NCBI GenBank assembly: GCA_023213315.1 | Contig: JAKCPI010002999.1 | Location: 124,001-188,000, forward strand | DNA length: 64,000 bases | Origin: Euborellia annulipes | Lineage: Eukaryota; Arthropoda; Insecta; Dermaptera; Anisolabididae | Reading direction: 5' to 3' | Part shown: piece after piece, positions 1 to 10,799 of the stretch | How the letters are laid out: every line of letters begins with the position of its first letter | How positions within the stretch are numbered: the stretch's first letter is position 1 | Translations under genes and position numbers: made by a program | Notes under the pieces: generated by a model | The model's database searches: none | Seen by the model: the letters and a program-made list of their open reading frames with translations, nothing else | Told to the model about the DNA's origin: nothing

Positions 1-90
1 GAGTCTTATATGGCCTAAGTTGCCGAAAATCCTGTGTGAGTGTGAGTGTGAATGGGAAAAAAGTGTGAAGGTTTAAAAAAAAAAAAAAAA
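1..90 (+). repeat. tRNA-derived SINE, 3' end (cut by window edge)
   Basis: This is the 3' tail of a SINE family seen at least eight times in the window. The diagnostic words are TATGGCCTAAGTTGCCGAAAA, then GTGTGAGTGTGAATGGGAAAA, then an A-run. The tRNA-like head lies off the left edge. The family is defined from the fuller copies near 13985-14394 and 39669-39852. Confidence 0.75.
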
Positions 91-678
91 TTATAATAAT
101 TAAGTCCAGAATGATAATAAATCGTTTCGATATTAACGGAATTAATCTCAATATCGCCAAGAACAATAATCCAATGTAAGGGAGATTTTTGGTAAGCATC
201 GGGACGAGACCAGCGGCGTAACTAGCCTATGAGGGCGGGGGAGGGGGGGGGGGGCAAAGCTTAACTGGGGTGCCGTTTTTCGTTCGGATCTCGTTCGAGC
301 ATTTATTTTAAAAGAAAAAGAAAAATTAAATTTTTTTTCAAATCTTTATTATTTGCCAACCCCCTCCCCTTTCCTTGTTTTAAAATAGTCAGCTAATCAT
401 AGGCGCCGACTCCATGGGGCTCAAGGGCTCAAGCCCCCCCCCCCACCCCAATGTTGCGGGAAGAGGGGCCCAGCTCCCCAGAAAAAAATGCTTCACTATC
501 GTTAAAAAGTCAATCAGGGCAAAATCTTAAAACACTTAACCCTGCGTCTATCATATTTAGGCCCCCCTAATTATTTTTAAGTCAGTGCCCATGCAGCTTA
601 TGGTGGCTGAGAATACGACTGAGATAGAGCTAAAAGAATTTTTGATTTTGTATTCTCTTGGAATGAATAGTTCACAAA

Positions 679-900
679 CAAGGGCGAATACAAGGGGGGG
701 GAGGTAAAGAGGGTTATTACCCTCCCTGGAGATTTGTAAAAATATTTTTTTTTTTTTTGGGAAAAAAATATTATTTTTAAAAATTAATACCTAAAAATTT
801 GATTTGTATATATATTCTGGTAAACAAGTACAGAATGCACTTTTAAATTACCGAAAATAAGAAAAAAGTGTGTGCTGTGCGACCAGTCACACCAGATTAC
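679..900 (+). mobile_element. hAT-like MITE fragment (CAAGGGCG family)
   Basis: The left end CAAGGGCGAATACAAGG and a G-tract match the complete element at 44506-44778, including the shared internal words GCAAACAAGTACAGAATG (here with a T in place of the first GC) and GTGTGCTGTGCGACCAGTCA. The right terminal repeat is eroded and no target duplication is visible. It is a degenerate copy without coding capacity. Confidence 0.5.
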
Positions 901-1446
901 CCCCGCCCCCTCTCATCTCCTAAAATATCTATTCCTAATTCATGTTTCGAATGAGGAGGGTTGAGCCCACAACCCCCCCCCCCTCGCCCTGGCGCCACTT
1001 AAAATCCCATAAGAGAAAGTGAGCCAGGCAAACAGAAGAAGCTGCGCGCACATTTAATTTTATTGAAGATACAATTAATGGGGAGGGGGGGGGGAGGGGG
1101 GATACACACGGAGTCACGGTCATGGCCATTAAGCCAGCCACTTTTACTTTTTCCTGTAGTCCCTTGCTTTCGTTCGTCATCTTGTGTGTGTGTGTGTGTG
1201 TTGTGTTTGTTATCGCCTCTCTCCACCATCAACATCATCTCGTCTCACTCTCGAACCTACACTAAAATTTCTATTCTTCTTTATTAAATCAAAGGTTTTA
1301 TATCCATATTAAATGGTTGTATCATACTTTCTTGTTTAGGCAAGGGTCTCTCTCTATTCGATCTCGAGAGACATTCTCGTTGATTTAGGGTTAAAACGAC
1401 AAAAAAAAAGCCAAACAAATTTTAAAAATGCATAGGTTTACTAATA

Positions 1447-1536
1447 AAAATCTGGTGTAACTGGTCGCACAGCACACAACCTTCTCTTGCCTTTCGGTAA
1501 TTGAAATTTGTGTTCAGTGCTTGTCATACCAGATTC
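1447..1536. repeat. short hairpin repeat (ATCTGGTGTGAC family)
   Basis: A ~86-bp near-palindrome starts AATCTGGTGTAACTGG and ends CATACCAGATT, with inner arms GCACAGCACACAAC and GTGTTCAGTGC. The same hairpin recurs at about 4995, 10425, 13898, 24127, 24266 and 47140, sometimes at the 3' end of a longer ~600-bp repeat. It has no coding capacity and looks like a fold-back MITE or the terminal hairpin of a larger element. Confidence 0.6.
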
Positions 1537-1992
1537 ATATAAATTTTGTAAGAAACGATTCAAATTTTAAGGGAATAAAGCGTCCTTTTTAATGCCTGAG
1601 GCTTATAACAATATACAAAATTTTTATTTTTTTATCGGGCTGCTTTATAATTTCATCTTTTTACAATTCTGTTTGAAGTATTTTGTTGTTAAGGATTAGC
1701 CGAGTCTTTTAAATAAGACGGAGGCGGACTAGGAGGCACCACGTAGCATGATACAAAAACATAAGGTATAGCCACGCGCACATCTTCTCTCTCACTCTAG
1801 CTCACTGTGACGTCACGTGGCAGGCAGACATGGCAGGCAGATACCATGATACAAATACACTTTTCCCTATCTCTAGCTCACTCTGACACGTGGCACGTGG
1901 CATGCAGATACTACTACAGATATTTAGATACTACTAAATGCATTGTTGAACTATGAAGTCAAAATGCCGTACTGATCTAAAGGACATTTAAG

Positions 1993-2200
1993 TTTTTTTT
2001 TTTTTTTTTAAACATTCACACTTTTTTCTCATTCACACAGTCTTTTCGGCAACTTAGGCCATTTAAGACTTTCAACGATACTCTGTATGTTTATATATAT
2101 ATTTTGGGGGTCCAGGCTTTCTTATTTAAGCCTTTTGGTATCCAAATGTCTTAAATAAAATTATCGGACTGCCTGGGGTCCGAACCCGCGACATTTAAGT
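1993..2200 (-). repeat. tRNA-derived SINE copy, head truncated
   Basis: Read on the minus strand this copy has the B-box GGGTTCGGACCCC near 2177-2189, the SINE body (TTAAATAAGAAAGCC, GGCCTAAGTTGCCGAAAAGA) and a tail of GTGTGAATGAGAAAAAAGTG plus poly(A), seen here as the T-run at 1993-2009. The A-box half of the tRNA-like head is missing. Confidence 0.75.
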
Positions 2201-2301
2201 TATCCAAGAGAAAATTTATATTCAATTATTAAAGTTGCAGAGGATATGTTTCTAAAGTTTCATGGAGAAAATTTCAATAAAAGCAATAATATAATAACGG
2301 A

Positions 2302-2687
2302 CAGGAGCATATATAAGGGAGGGGGGGGGGCTCCCCCGAAATTTCCCAAATGCATATACACATATAGGGAAATAGAGACAACAATGCGTCTCGCCCCCCC
2401 CCCCCCCGAAATGTTTGCTCGTCCCCGCAACATTTTGATTCCGCGGGCGGCAAATGGAAAAAATTTTTTAGTACCGCGGGCGGCAAAAATTTAACGTCTC
2501 TAAAAAAAAAGGTAAAATATTTTTATGGGAGGGAAAATTTTTGGTTCCGCTAAAGAAGGAATGTTCCGCGGGCGGCAAAAATTTTTCGCAGGGCGGAAAA
2601 CTTTGGTTCCGCGAAAAATATTTTTTTCGCAGAAAAATCTTTGAGATCAGGTCCCCCCCCGAAAAAAAATTTCTATATACGCCCCTG
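2302..2687. mobile_element. hAT-superfamily MITE with 8-bp TSD ATAACGGA
   Basis: The element begins CAGGAGCATATATAAGGG and ends ATATACGCCCCTG, an imperfect inverted pair of hAT-type CAGGGGC termini. It is flanked by the exact 8-bp duplication ATAACGGA (2294-2301 and 2688-2695), which fixes both ends. The 386-bp interior is AAATTTTT/GCGGAAC-rich with G-runs just inside both ends and has no transposase. ORFs across it are artefacts. Confidence 0.9.
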
Positions 2688-2771
2688 ATAACGGATTTAG
2701 CTAATGAAATTCATAGCATAACTAAACATATTGAAGATATCCCTATAGAAATTTTAAAATATTATAAATAT

Positions 2772-3035
2772 CAGGGGCGTATATAGAAATTTTTTTTCGG
2801 GGGGGGGGGGGGCCCGAACTCAAAAATTTTTCTGCGGAAAATTTTTTTTTTCAAGAAACTATATTTTTTTTCACACGAAATTTTTTGCGGAACATTTTTT
2901 CTATTGCGGAACCAAAGTTTTCCATCCTGCGGAAAAATTTGTTACGCTGATGTCTGTATATCCCTATATATGTATATGTGTTTGGAAAATTTCGGGGGGG
3001 GCCCTCGGCCCCCCCCCCCCATAAATACGCCCCTG
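2772..3035. mobile_element. hAT-superfamily MITE with 8-bp TSD ATAAATAT
   Basis: The termini are CAGGGGCGTATATAGAAA and AAATACGCCCCTG, flanked by exact ATAAATAT duplications (2764-2771 and 3036-3043). Its 264-bp length equals that of the right-hand copy in the composite element at 50443-50706, and the two align throughout. Long G and C homopolymers lie just inside each end. Confidence 0.9.
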
Positions 3036-4414
3036 ATAAATATAAAAGTACGGACATATATTAGAATACGAAAAATTAATCGTGAACCTTTGCACAAGAA
3101 TTTTTGTTATAAATCAAGTACAAAGAAAATAAAAAAAATTTCTATAATACATTTTTAATATTAAGTAATTTTAATTTTATATTTAACATTAAATATCACA
3201 TATATACATTAAATGATACCTATATTATGAATATTTTTGTGTTCATTTATTTTTTGAATGGATCATAGTTATAAAACAATAGCTTGTACTAACTTATTTT
3301 TTACAAAATAAAATTCTCTTTTAATAAAATAATCATATTTAAAAGAGATCATATTTGTTTTGTTTTTATTTTCATAAAATCTGTTAATATAAGCAAAGAA
3401 AACTGTGATTCACCCTCTAATCCGCATAGCAAACTTACTTATCTGCCCGCCACGTGACGTCATGCGCAGAAACGGACGAGTTTTCGCTTCGAAGTGGACA
3501 TACCTTGTTTTTCTTGTATCATGACCACGTAGAGGTTCCTTCGAAGCCCCAAAAAAATTATCTTCATCTTCTTTTAAAGCCCTTCGATCCAGTGAATAAA
3601 TGGCCTTACTCTAGCAGCTTGTGGTGATTTAAAAAAAAAAAATTTATTTTTCCCTGTATCTTGAAAGTGGTAGAAAATAAAAAGAAACAAATTCTTCGAT
3701 CTAACAGTATTTTAATATTAGTAAATGATGTCCAAATGATTTATAGAAAATTTTCTTGAACGAGGTGGCGAAAAGCTAAGCAGGACAAGCTGCAGATTAA
3801 GGAACTGGGATTAAGGGGTGTTAGCTCGTTCGTGTTCGAGAAATCTCCTCATCCGGATTGAAAGGTGCGAGATAATCTCACCCTCCAGTGACAGACACAT
3901 ATGAGTGAATTTCAATTCTTGAATGTTGACATTTTTACATGGATGAAATTTTCTTTTCTTCTAAGTAATTCAACTTCAGCAACTTCAATTCTCGACTTGT
4001 TTCAATTTTATCACCGCAAATAATTTGCAAAATGTATGAGTGAGTGGCAAATATAATATAATTTTTTCCTGGACGGTTTTTTGCTTGAGGATCGAAATTG
4101 TCAATTTTCTGAGATTTCATTCATGATTTCAATATTTTAGAAGATCATGTACAAGTTATCTGAAAAAAAAATTTTTATTCTAACAAATAATTATTCAATC
4201 GAAATTATTTAAATGTATAATATATAAATTGTATAATATCAAAAAAATTACCTTTCAGCAATTACTCCTCTAATATCTACTAGGAAAAACATTCCATTAC
4301 ATAATAAGAGCATAAATTAAAATTTTGACTTCAGAGCTTAAAGAACAAGGCAAATGAAAAGATTAAAATCGATGGGCTCTGAAGTCAAATACATCTTTGT
4401 GCATCGCTGGCTTT

Positions 4415-5080
4415 TTACTTTCTCTTACCTATGTATATATGTAATATATATATAGAGAGAAAGTATTGGATTCATGTCAAAAATTCGATGTCGAGATTTT
4501 GATGGATCTTCCGTTTTGAGGTCCCCTGAATCAAAAAAGTGGTTTCGCGACATGGTCTGTCTGTGGGTGGGTGGGTGGGTGGGTGGGTGTGTGTTCAATT
4601 TTAAGGATGAAGGAATTGAGCTACGAGGTTGAAATTTTATATTTAAGTTAAACACCCCCGGGACCGGAAAAATAAGCTTTTAATCAAAATCGGCCAAAGA
4701 GTACTAGTACTTTACTGATGTCTTTTTCAATTTTTTCGATTTTCTCAAAATTTGCTCCAACGATTTTTTTTTAAATTCAAAAATCAATTATTTTTTAGAT
4801 GCTCTTTAAAATGTATATTCTCATTTTGCGATTGAAATCTTCTGAAGACCACTTTACTCTTGTGTTTCATAGGAAAGATAGGAAAAATGGTTGCCATGGT
4901 AACAAAATATAAATATTTTCCCATACTTATAAATTTTACATCTGAATTCAAATGTACCGTACTGTCGGGAACTAAATATATTTCGACACAAAAAATCTGG
5001 TGTGACAAGCACAGTGCACAACTTTCGATTACCGAAGGTAAGAGAAAGTTGTGTGCTGTCGCCAGTCACACCAGATTTTT
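4415..5080 (+). repeat. ~600-bp interspersed repeat (family R1), fullest copy
   Basis: This unclassified repeat opens with a TCTCTTACCTATATATAGAG-like palindrome followed by AAAGTATTGGATTCATGTC. Further landmarks are a (GTGG)n/(GT)n microsatellite at 4561-4590, GTACTAGTACTTTACTGATG, GGTTGCCATGGTAACA and the ATCTGGTGTGAC hairpin at its 3' end (about 4995-5078). Other copies lie at 13390-13975, 46617-47207, 37738-38100 (partial) and, inverted, 39340-39660. Short ORFs inside are not conserved between copies. Confidence 0.7.
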
Positions 5081-5737
5081 ATATATTTATTATAAAGTCA
5101 GATGTATAGTAAGCACATCTTTCGTCGCTCTTTTGGATAAATATTATTATTATGAAAATGATTCGTCCTAAAAAACAAATTGAATTAGTAGTGACTCTAA
5201 CCAGTTAATTATGAGAATATCAAGTTAGTGTACTATTTACCTTTCATTTGAGAGATTTTTTCTCTTCTCTCACACAAATATTCACTAATTATTGATAAAA
5301 GTAAACATCAAAAAAATTATCTCTTTTAAGATGTTGATAAGAGAAGTGGGCTGTTCAGCGATTAGAATGATGAAGGAAGAGAGGATCTGAAAAAAAAATT
5401 TAAATTAGCCTAAATTCAAATAATTTATAAGAATTATGAATTAGTGTTCTAATTTATTTATGTTTTGTTTACCTTTAATTGTCCAAAAAAAATGAAAATT
5501 TTCTCTCTTCTTTTCCCCACTCACATAAACACTAAACAAAAAATAAACACCAAAAAAGATATTTACATTTACAACAACAAAAAGTGTATGTAGTAAATGA
5601 AATTAATAAAAAAGAACAGCAAGGTCTTAAATATCTTGCTTGCCGAATACGAATTATATATATATATGATCAAAATATATATATATATATATATATTTAC
5701 CGTAAACCGGGAGTCTGAGGAAATCGTATCAGTGAGA
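5081..5737. other. AT-rich intergenic stretch
   Basis: There are no recognisable exons or terminal repeats here. The stretch holds AT-rich sequence with a pair of loosely similar blocks around 5230-5300 and 5470-5540 (TCTCTCTTC..CACTCACA), and a TA microsatellite at about 5656-5697. Confidence 0.4.
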
Positions 5738-6103
5738 ATGAGTGATTTTTTGGATTACGAGCAAGCGAGTGCGGGGGCTAACCGGGAAGAGATCCTACCT
5801 AGCCTAACACGAAATACGAAGACAATAGAGAGAGTATTTGTAACCCCGTCTCCACCATCAGATCGGTGGAGCCCTCGGGTTCCTAGCCTCAAGGATTGCA
5901 ATTTGACCCTCCAGGCTATTCCTGGAGAAACTGCACCCTTCGCCGACTCGCTTTACTCAAAGAGCCACTTCAAACACACTCTCAAAGATACGAAAACATA
6001 TCAGACCGAATGCGCGAACAAAAGACTTCTTTTTCGAAAACACAAGAACACTTGGAACCTGGGCTTCGATCTTTCCATCAGATCTGACCGCATCTCCTTA
6101 TGA
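5738..6103 (+). CDS. unrecognised coding-like ORF, frameshifted
   Basis: From the ATG at 5738 the frame reads MSDFLDYEQASAG and continues with balanced composition, unlike the AT-rich surroundings. From about 5890 the better-looking frame is the next one (words PPGYSWRNCTL, YENISDRMREQ), which suggests a 1-nt indel near 5885-5900. I do not recognise the family; it could be a retroelement gag-like piece or an exon of an unknown gene. No clear splice acceptor, Kozak context or poly(A) signal was found. Confidence 0.3.
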   Translation: MSDFLDYEQASAGANREEILPSLTRNTKTIERVFVTPSPPSDRWSPRVPSLKDCNLTLQAIPGETAPFADSLYSKSHFKHTLKDTKTYQTECANKRLLFRKHKNTWNLGFDLSIRSDRISL

Positions 6104-7164
6104 GCCGTTCAAGGAATAAATCAACAAGAATATCTTTCATTTTATCTCTCCGTATGGATCCTAAATTAAAAGAACAAATCAAGGCATCCTAACAAAACGA
6201 TTAGAGTAGACACCTGAAGCTAATAACAACAACTATCCAACAGAGGCCTAAAATGAAAGTATTCTCGTTGATTTATCCACTATTAGATTCACGAAAAATA
6301 GCTGCAGGTTCTAAAAATAAAATCCCTCTCGTTGGCATGGTGCACCCTCCACCCCTCTATAATTAAATCTTTAAAAGAACATCCTCAAAAGCTAATCTAA
6401 TCTACCCCCTTTAATATTCTTGCACCATGCATAATACCTTTGTTCTGTTGACCCTCAGGAATCTGTAACAAAAAAGAAAAAAAATGAAATTAGGATCACA
6501 TCATTTATATATTTTTTGGATTTATGTGTGTATGTCTAGAGAATAAAATATTCACCTCCTGAGGGGTTGACGGTCGCTTGAAGCTCCTTGACTGGCACTC
6601 GTAGAGCTGATCCATCGAAGCTCCCTTGCACTCGTAGAGCTGATCCAGTTGATTGCACTAGGTGAACACTGAGCAGTGAGCACTGATCACAATTGCACTG
6701 GGGAAACACAAACCTGCAAAAGAGAAATTGTTTAAGAATGTCTAGCAATCTAATGAAATCAATTTTTCTTTATGATTTTATAAATGAATTTTAAACGAGT
6801 GCAGTGCCCAAAGATTTATCTCCAAATAATGCATTTCTCGCAAAAACTTTTTATTCTAATCTATAGTTTGATCCTTAATGAATGTATCTAACTATAAAAT
6901 GTAAATGTACTTACCAAAATGTAGAACTTGTAGGAATCCTGGGCCGGAGAGACATGTGCCCTGTTATCCATGTCAAGCCCTCTCTGCGCGACTCAAGGCG
7001 ATGCTTAAAGATCGAGCAGACAGGCGCAGGCAGGTAATTGTAGGTTAAACTAGAAAGAAAAAAATGAGAGAATTTTTAAACTTGTAAAGGGGTCGAGTAT
7101 TCAAAAAGGTTGAAAAACACTGATTTAATGCATTCCCTTTTTTTCTATGGTATATCCTGACATC
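6104..7164. other. intergenic, no recognised gene
   Basis: Mixed-composition sequence with a short internal duplication at about 6597-6650 (CTCGTAGAGCTGATCCA twice). No terminal repeats, splice-consistent exons or RNA genes were recognised. Confidence 0.35.
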
Positions 7165-7311
7165 TTTTTTTTTTTAAACACTCACACTTTTTTCTCATTC
7201 ACACTCACAGTCTTTTGGGCAACTCAGGCCATATAAGACTTTGACGGTAAACGTTATTGAATATATATATTTAGTCTTAAAAGATATATATATTTAGGGT
7301 TCAGGTATTCA
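7165..7311 (-). repeat. tRNA-derived SINE, split by a hAT insertion
   Basis: This is the minus-strand SINE tail (T-run 7165-7176, then the complement of the GTGTGAATGAGAAAAAAGTG tail and GGCC..TTGCC). The SINE is interrupted at 7311 by the hAT element 7312-7774 and resumes at about 7775-7800 with TATTTAAGCC. The 8-bp duplication GGTATTCA lies inside SINE sequence, so the SINE is the older insertion. Confidence 0.75.
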
Positions 7312-7774
7312 CAGGGCCTGCGCAAGCTATTCTGCCGCCCTAGGCAAGATATTTTTTTTGCGCCCCCCCCTCCCAAAAAAACTTTAAAAATTTAATTTGC
7401 CGCCCCCTCCTTAAAATTTTCCCTCAAAAATTTTTCTGCGAAAAAATATTTTTTTTTTTTCGCGGAACCAAAATTTTTTCCCGTGTGCCGCCCGCGGAAC
7501 ATTTTCTCTTGCGCGGAACCAAAATTTTTTCCGTCCGAAAAAATTTTTTACCTTTTTTTTAGAGACACAAAATTTTTACCGCCCGCGGAACCAAAATTTT
7601 TTCCCGTGAGCCGCCTGCGGAACATTTCCTCTTGCGCGGAACCAAATTTTTTTTTTGCCGCCCGTGAAACCTTTTTTTTCGGGTGCCGCTTGCGGGACCA
7701 AAATTTTTTTTTATTTTTCCCTTTTTGCCGCCCTAGGCGGTCGCCTAGTTTGCCTAGTGGACGCGCCGCCCCTG
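7312..7774. mobile_element. hAT-superfamily MITE with 8-bp TSD GGTATTCA
   Basis: The element starts CAGGGCCTGCGCAAGC and ends GGACGCGCCGCCCCTG, with CTAGGC motifs just inside both ends (GCCGCCCTAGGCAAG on the left; TAGGCGGTCGCCTAG on the right). Exact duplications GGTATTCA lie at 7304-7311 and 7775-7782. The 463-bp interior is built from repeated GCGGAACCAAAATTTTTTCC-type units and is non-coding. Confidence 0.9.
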
Positions 7775-8019
7775 GGTATTCATATTTAAGCCATTGAGTA
7801 ATCTTAATAATTTGTCAGCTATATTTTTAATAATTAGAATTAACATTACTTACTAAAGGATCCATTTGATGTGCCATAGTCGATTTCAGCCACCAGATAT
7901 CACCTTATCGATCTTTTTATTGGGCCTCCTCCTCCCCTCATAGCCCACCGATCCTCACCAATGATGATTGAAATCTAAAACAAACAAAAAATACACATTA
8001 TACACGAGAAATATATCAG

Positions 8020-8880
8020 ATTATTTATTAACTTACTCTGTCGATTGCTTCTTTGGGCTTAAAGAACCTTCTTTGATCCTAAAAACTACTTGCGACGGTC
8101 GCGAAAACCCATTGGAGTCAGTCTGGATCCTGAATTTTCTAAAACAAAAATGCAATGTATCACAATGTATCACAATTATTTTCTTTTCATTCAAATAAAA
8201 TTAATATTTTTAATCACTTTATAAAATAAAACTCTGTTTAAACTAGGTTTGACAGTCTTCCACATATAGAGGTAACCATAACACACCTGGTAAGTCTTCA
8301 AAGCAGTTATTCTCTTGCTGGAGGCTCAGCTCGGGTTCGCTTTCCTTCCCATGCGAGAAACATTTATTAAAAAGCGGTTATATTTTTATTCTTTTAAATC
8401 TTGTTTCTTTTGTATAATAAAGTCGGGCGGCCATCTAGTTCTAATGCTCCTAAATGGCCGCAGTAGCCGAAGAGGGTATAAAAAAGTCTTGTTTATGTAA
8501 ATAGATGTTCTATCCAAAATATCTATAAAAATCTTGTTTGATAGTAGACGTTGTTCTTCTGTATCTATAAAATAAAAGAGAAAATTAAAAAAATAGAATT
8601 TCTTTAATAAAGTTGAAGGAAATATTAAAAATTTCTTTAAATTACTCTGTAGACTGCTTCTTTCGGCTCAACGAGGTCTCGGCCCCCACTCCCACCCTAT
8701 CCATCTAAAACAAAAGAAAAAATAAACAATTAGTACATCATTCAAGATTCATATTTGAAAAATAAATAAAATTTCTTTAACTCACTTTGTAGACTGCTTC
8801 TTTCGGCTCAACGAGGGCTTGATCCTAAAAACTAACCTAATCCCACACTAACTATGACCGGGACGGCCATCTAATTCTAA
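8020..8880. repeat. degenerate tandem/dispersed repeat block
   Basis: The word GACTGCTTCTTTCGGCTCAA (first copy GATTGCTTCTTTGGGCTTAA) recurs near 8043, 8653 and 8796. A second word, GGCCATCTA(G/A)TTCTAATGC, recurs near 8430 and 8866, and GATCCTAAAAACTA near 8073 and 8821. The block therefore contains at least two diverged copies of a several-hundred-bp unit. No coding function was recognised. Confidence 0.5.
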
Positions 8881-10187
8881 TGCACTTCCTCTTCTTTCTT
8901 GAGACGGTCGCGAACGCGGCACTCCCGGAAGGCAGGTAAGCCTTCATTCAACATAAATCGCAAACGAAACGGAGAAAACGCGCCCACAAACCCAAAGAAG
9001 GTTGAAAGGAAAAGGAAAAGAAACAGATCAATTAATCTCCGCCCACCTGCCTAATAAATGTCATTTAATAGTGAACTAAAAGAGCAGAGTTAATTGATCT
9101 GATAATCATTCACGAGTTAGGAAGGGAGCCCGGCCAATACAATGCTGAAGATCCCCCTTGATTGCTCATCTCAGAAACAGAATGACGTTGTTCAAGATGC
9201 ATGCTGAAAAAAAAGAACCCTAATGCTAACAACATCCTATACGAACTCCTAACATCTTGAACATTAACTCACTCTGTCCTGAAACAACCAAGGCCCAGAA
9301 CTCAGCACTGACGGACAAAGAGCTCCGGAGAAAGAGAAACCCTCTTTCTCTCAAATGCGCGAAAAAGGGAATGCGATAGAGGAGTTCCCCTATTCCCCTT
9401 GAACAACGGTCAAAAGTGAAATGATCCTCTACTGGGAGCCCTGCCTAAACCTAAATGGGACGAACAACAACACCCTATGCCAGCATTGAGGAATCAATTC
9501 ACAATTGAACGTCAATTCAAGAGAACATCAGGGAATTCCGATAAACCCCCATAAATATAATTAATACTTATATAAATTCGTGAGCGTAGAGATTTTCTAA
9601 TTATTTAGCGCCCATCTTTAGACTCTATCAATTGCTAGCTAGATAATCTAATAAGATTTGCGTGTATTCTTAAAAATTAATATTCACTTAGTAAAGAGTT
9701 AGAAAAGAGATCCCCTTAGGTAATAGTAATTTCAAACACGCAAAACTTAAAACCTAATACTGAATTATAATAGCTAAAACAAATAATGCATGCACACTTG
9801 AATTGTCTCATATGTTGATGTTGCTCCCTCGTGGGGTAAAGGGGTGAAATGAGTATTGTGGATGAACCACATATTACCAATAATCATATACCTTTTGCAC
9901 ATTCATCCATCCCTTTACCTTGAGAAACGAAGCCTGTATCTGGACTGAAATATAAAAATATTATTAAGAACATCCTATCCATGCACCTAAGTTTAAATAT
10001 TCTAGATTTACCGAAACAAGAAAAGTCAAAAAAAATTTTGAAAATCCTAAACTGTTTACTCTACGCCCACGTAAATGTTCATACAGACTTTGAATGTAGC
10101 TGCTACACTCGTGGAATCTGCTGTAGTCGCTGCCTGGAAGACGTGAAGGCGATGATGGCGTGATGGCGGATGTCCTCCCTACGTGGA
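8881..10187. other. intergenic, no recognised gene
   Basis: GC content is somewhat higher at 8881-9560 than in the flanks, but there is no long frame, terminal repeat or RNA gene that I can identify. Confidence 0.35.
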
Positions 10188-10221
10188 TTCACTTATTCAC
10201 TTATTCACTTATTCACTTATT
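10188..10221. repeat. CACTTATT short tandem repeat
   Basis: Four consecutive 8-bp units TTCACTTA are visible. It is a simple microsatellite. Confidence 0.85.
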
Positions 10222-10424
10222 GGCCTTTGACGTTTGGATTTAAGATGCCAATTCTCGAAGACGATTCATCGATATCTAAAAAATAAACAAAAAAAAATAT
10301 TTAATAGGGGAAAAAAGCAAACCTCTGGCTTAAAAAAAAATATTTGAAAAAAATTTGTAAAATTCCACCAATTGTAATAATAAAATTTTTCTTTTATCAA
10401 AATAGATTCATCTTTTATTTAAAA

Positions 10425-10512
10425 ATCTGGTGTGACAAGCACAGTATACAACTTTCTTTTGCCGAAGGGTAAGAGAAAGTTGTGTGCTGTGCAACTATCA
10501 AACCAGATTTTT
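10425..10512. repeat. short hairpin repeat (ATCTGGTGTGAC family)
   Basis: A stand-alone copy starts AATCTGGTGTGACAAGCACA and ends in an ACCAGATT palindrome arm, with AAGTTGTGTGCTGTGC on the 3' arm. It occurs here without the longer R1 repeat, which shows that the hairpin can be an independent unit. Confidence 0.65.
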
Positions 10513-10799
10513 TCTATTATATTTTATTTGTTAAACTTTGTGTCAAAAATCCTTGTCAATATTCAAGCACAAATTGCATACAAATAATAAGTGCCTGTAA
10601 CCAAAATGAACTTGAAAATTCCAGGTGAAAGTGACTAAAGTGACCTAAAGTTGAACAAATAAAATAAAAGAGAAAAAACTTTTGATTTATTATTGATGAG
10701 AATCAGTGGAAACCATATATATATATAAATTCATAAATGATTTTAATAAATCCATTCTCACCTCTTTCAAATTAGAAAATCATCTTTTATTTTAAATCT

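Larger units (their letters stand above)
1731..3539. mobile_element. ~1.8-kb inverted-terminal-repeat element hosting three later insertions
   Basis: The left end (about 1731-1830) and right end (about 3435-3539) are diverged inverted copies sharing CACGTAGCATGATACAA-like sequence, a GGTAT..CCAC block and CCACGTGACGTCA (E-box fused to a CRE). Between them sit a SINE and two hAT MITEs with perfect target duplications, so this element is older than they are. No transposase frame is visible and no target duplication was identified for it. Confidence 0.4.

Noticed and set aside
10188..10221. CRISPR-like direct repeats
   Set aside because: Contiguous 8-bp microsatellite without spacers; no CRISPR array is expected or seen in this nuclear DNA.
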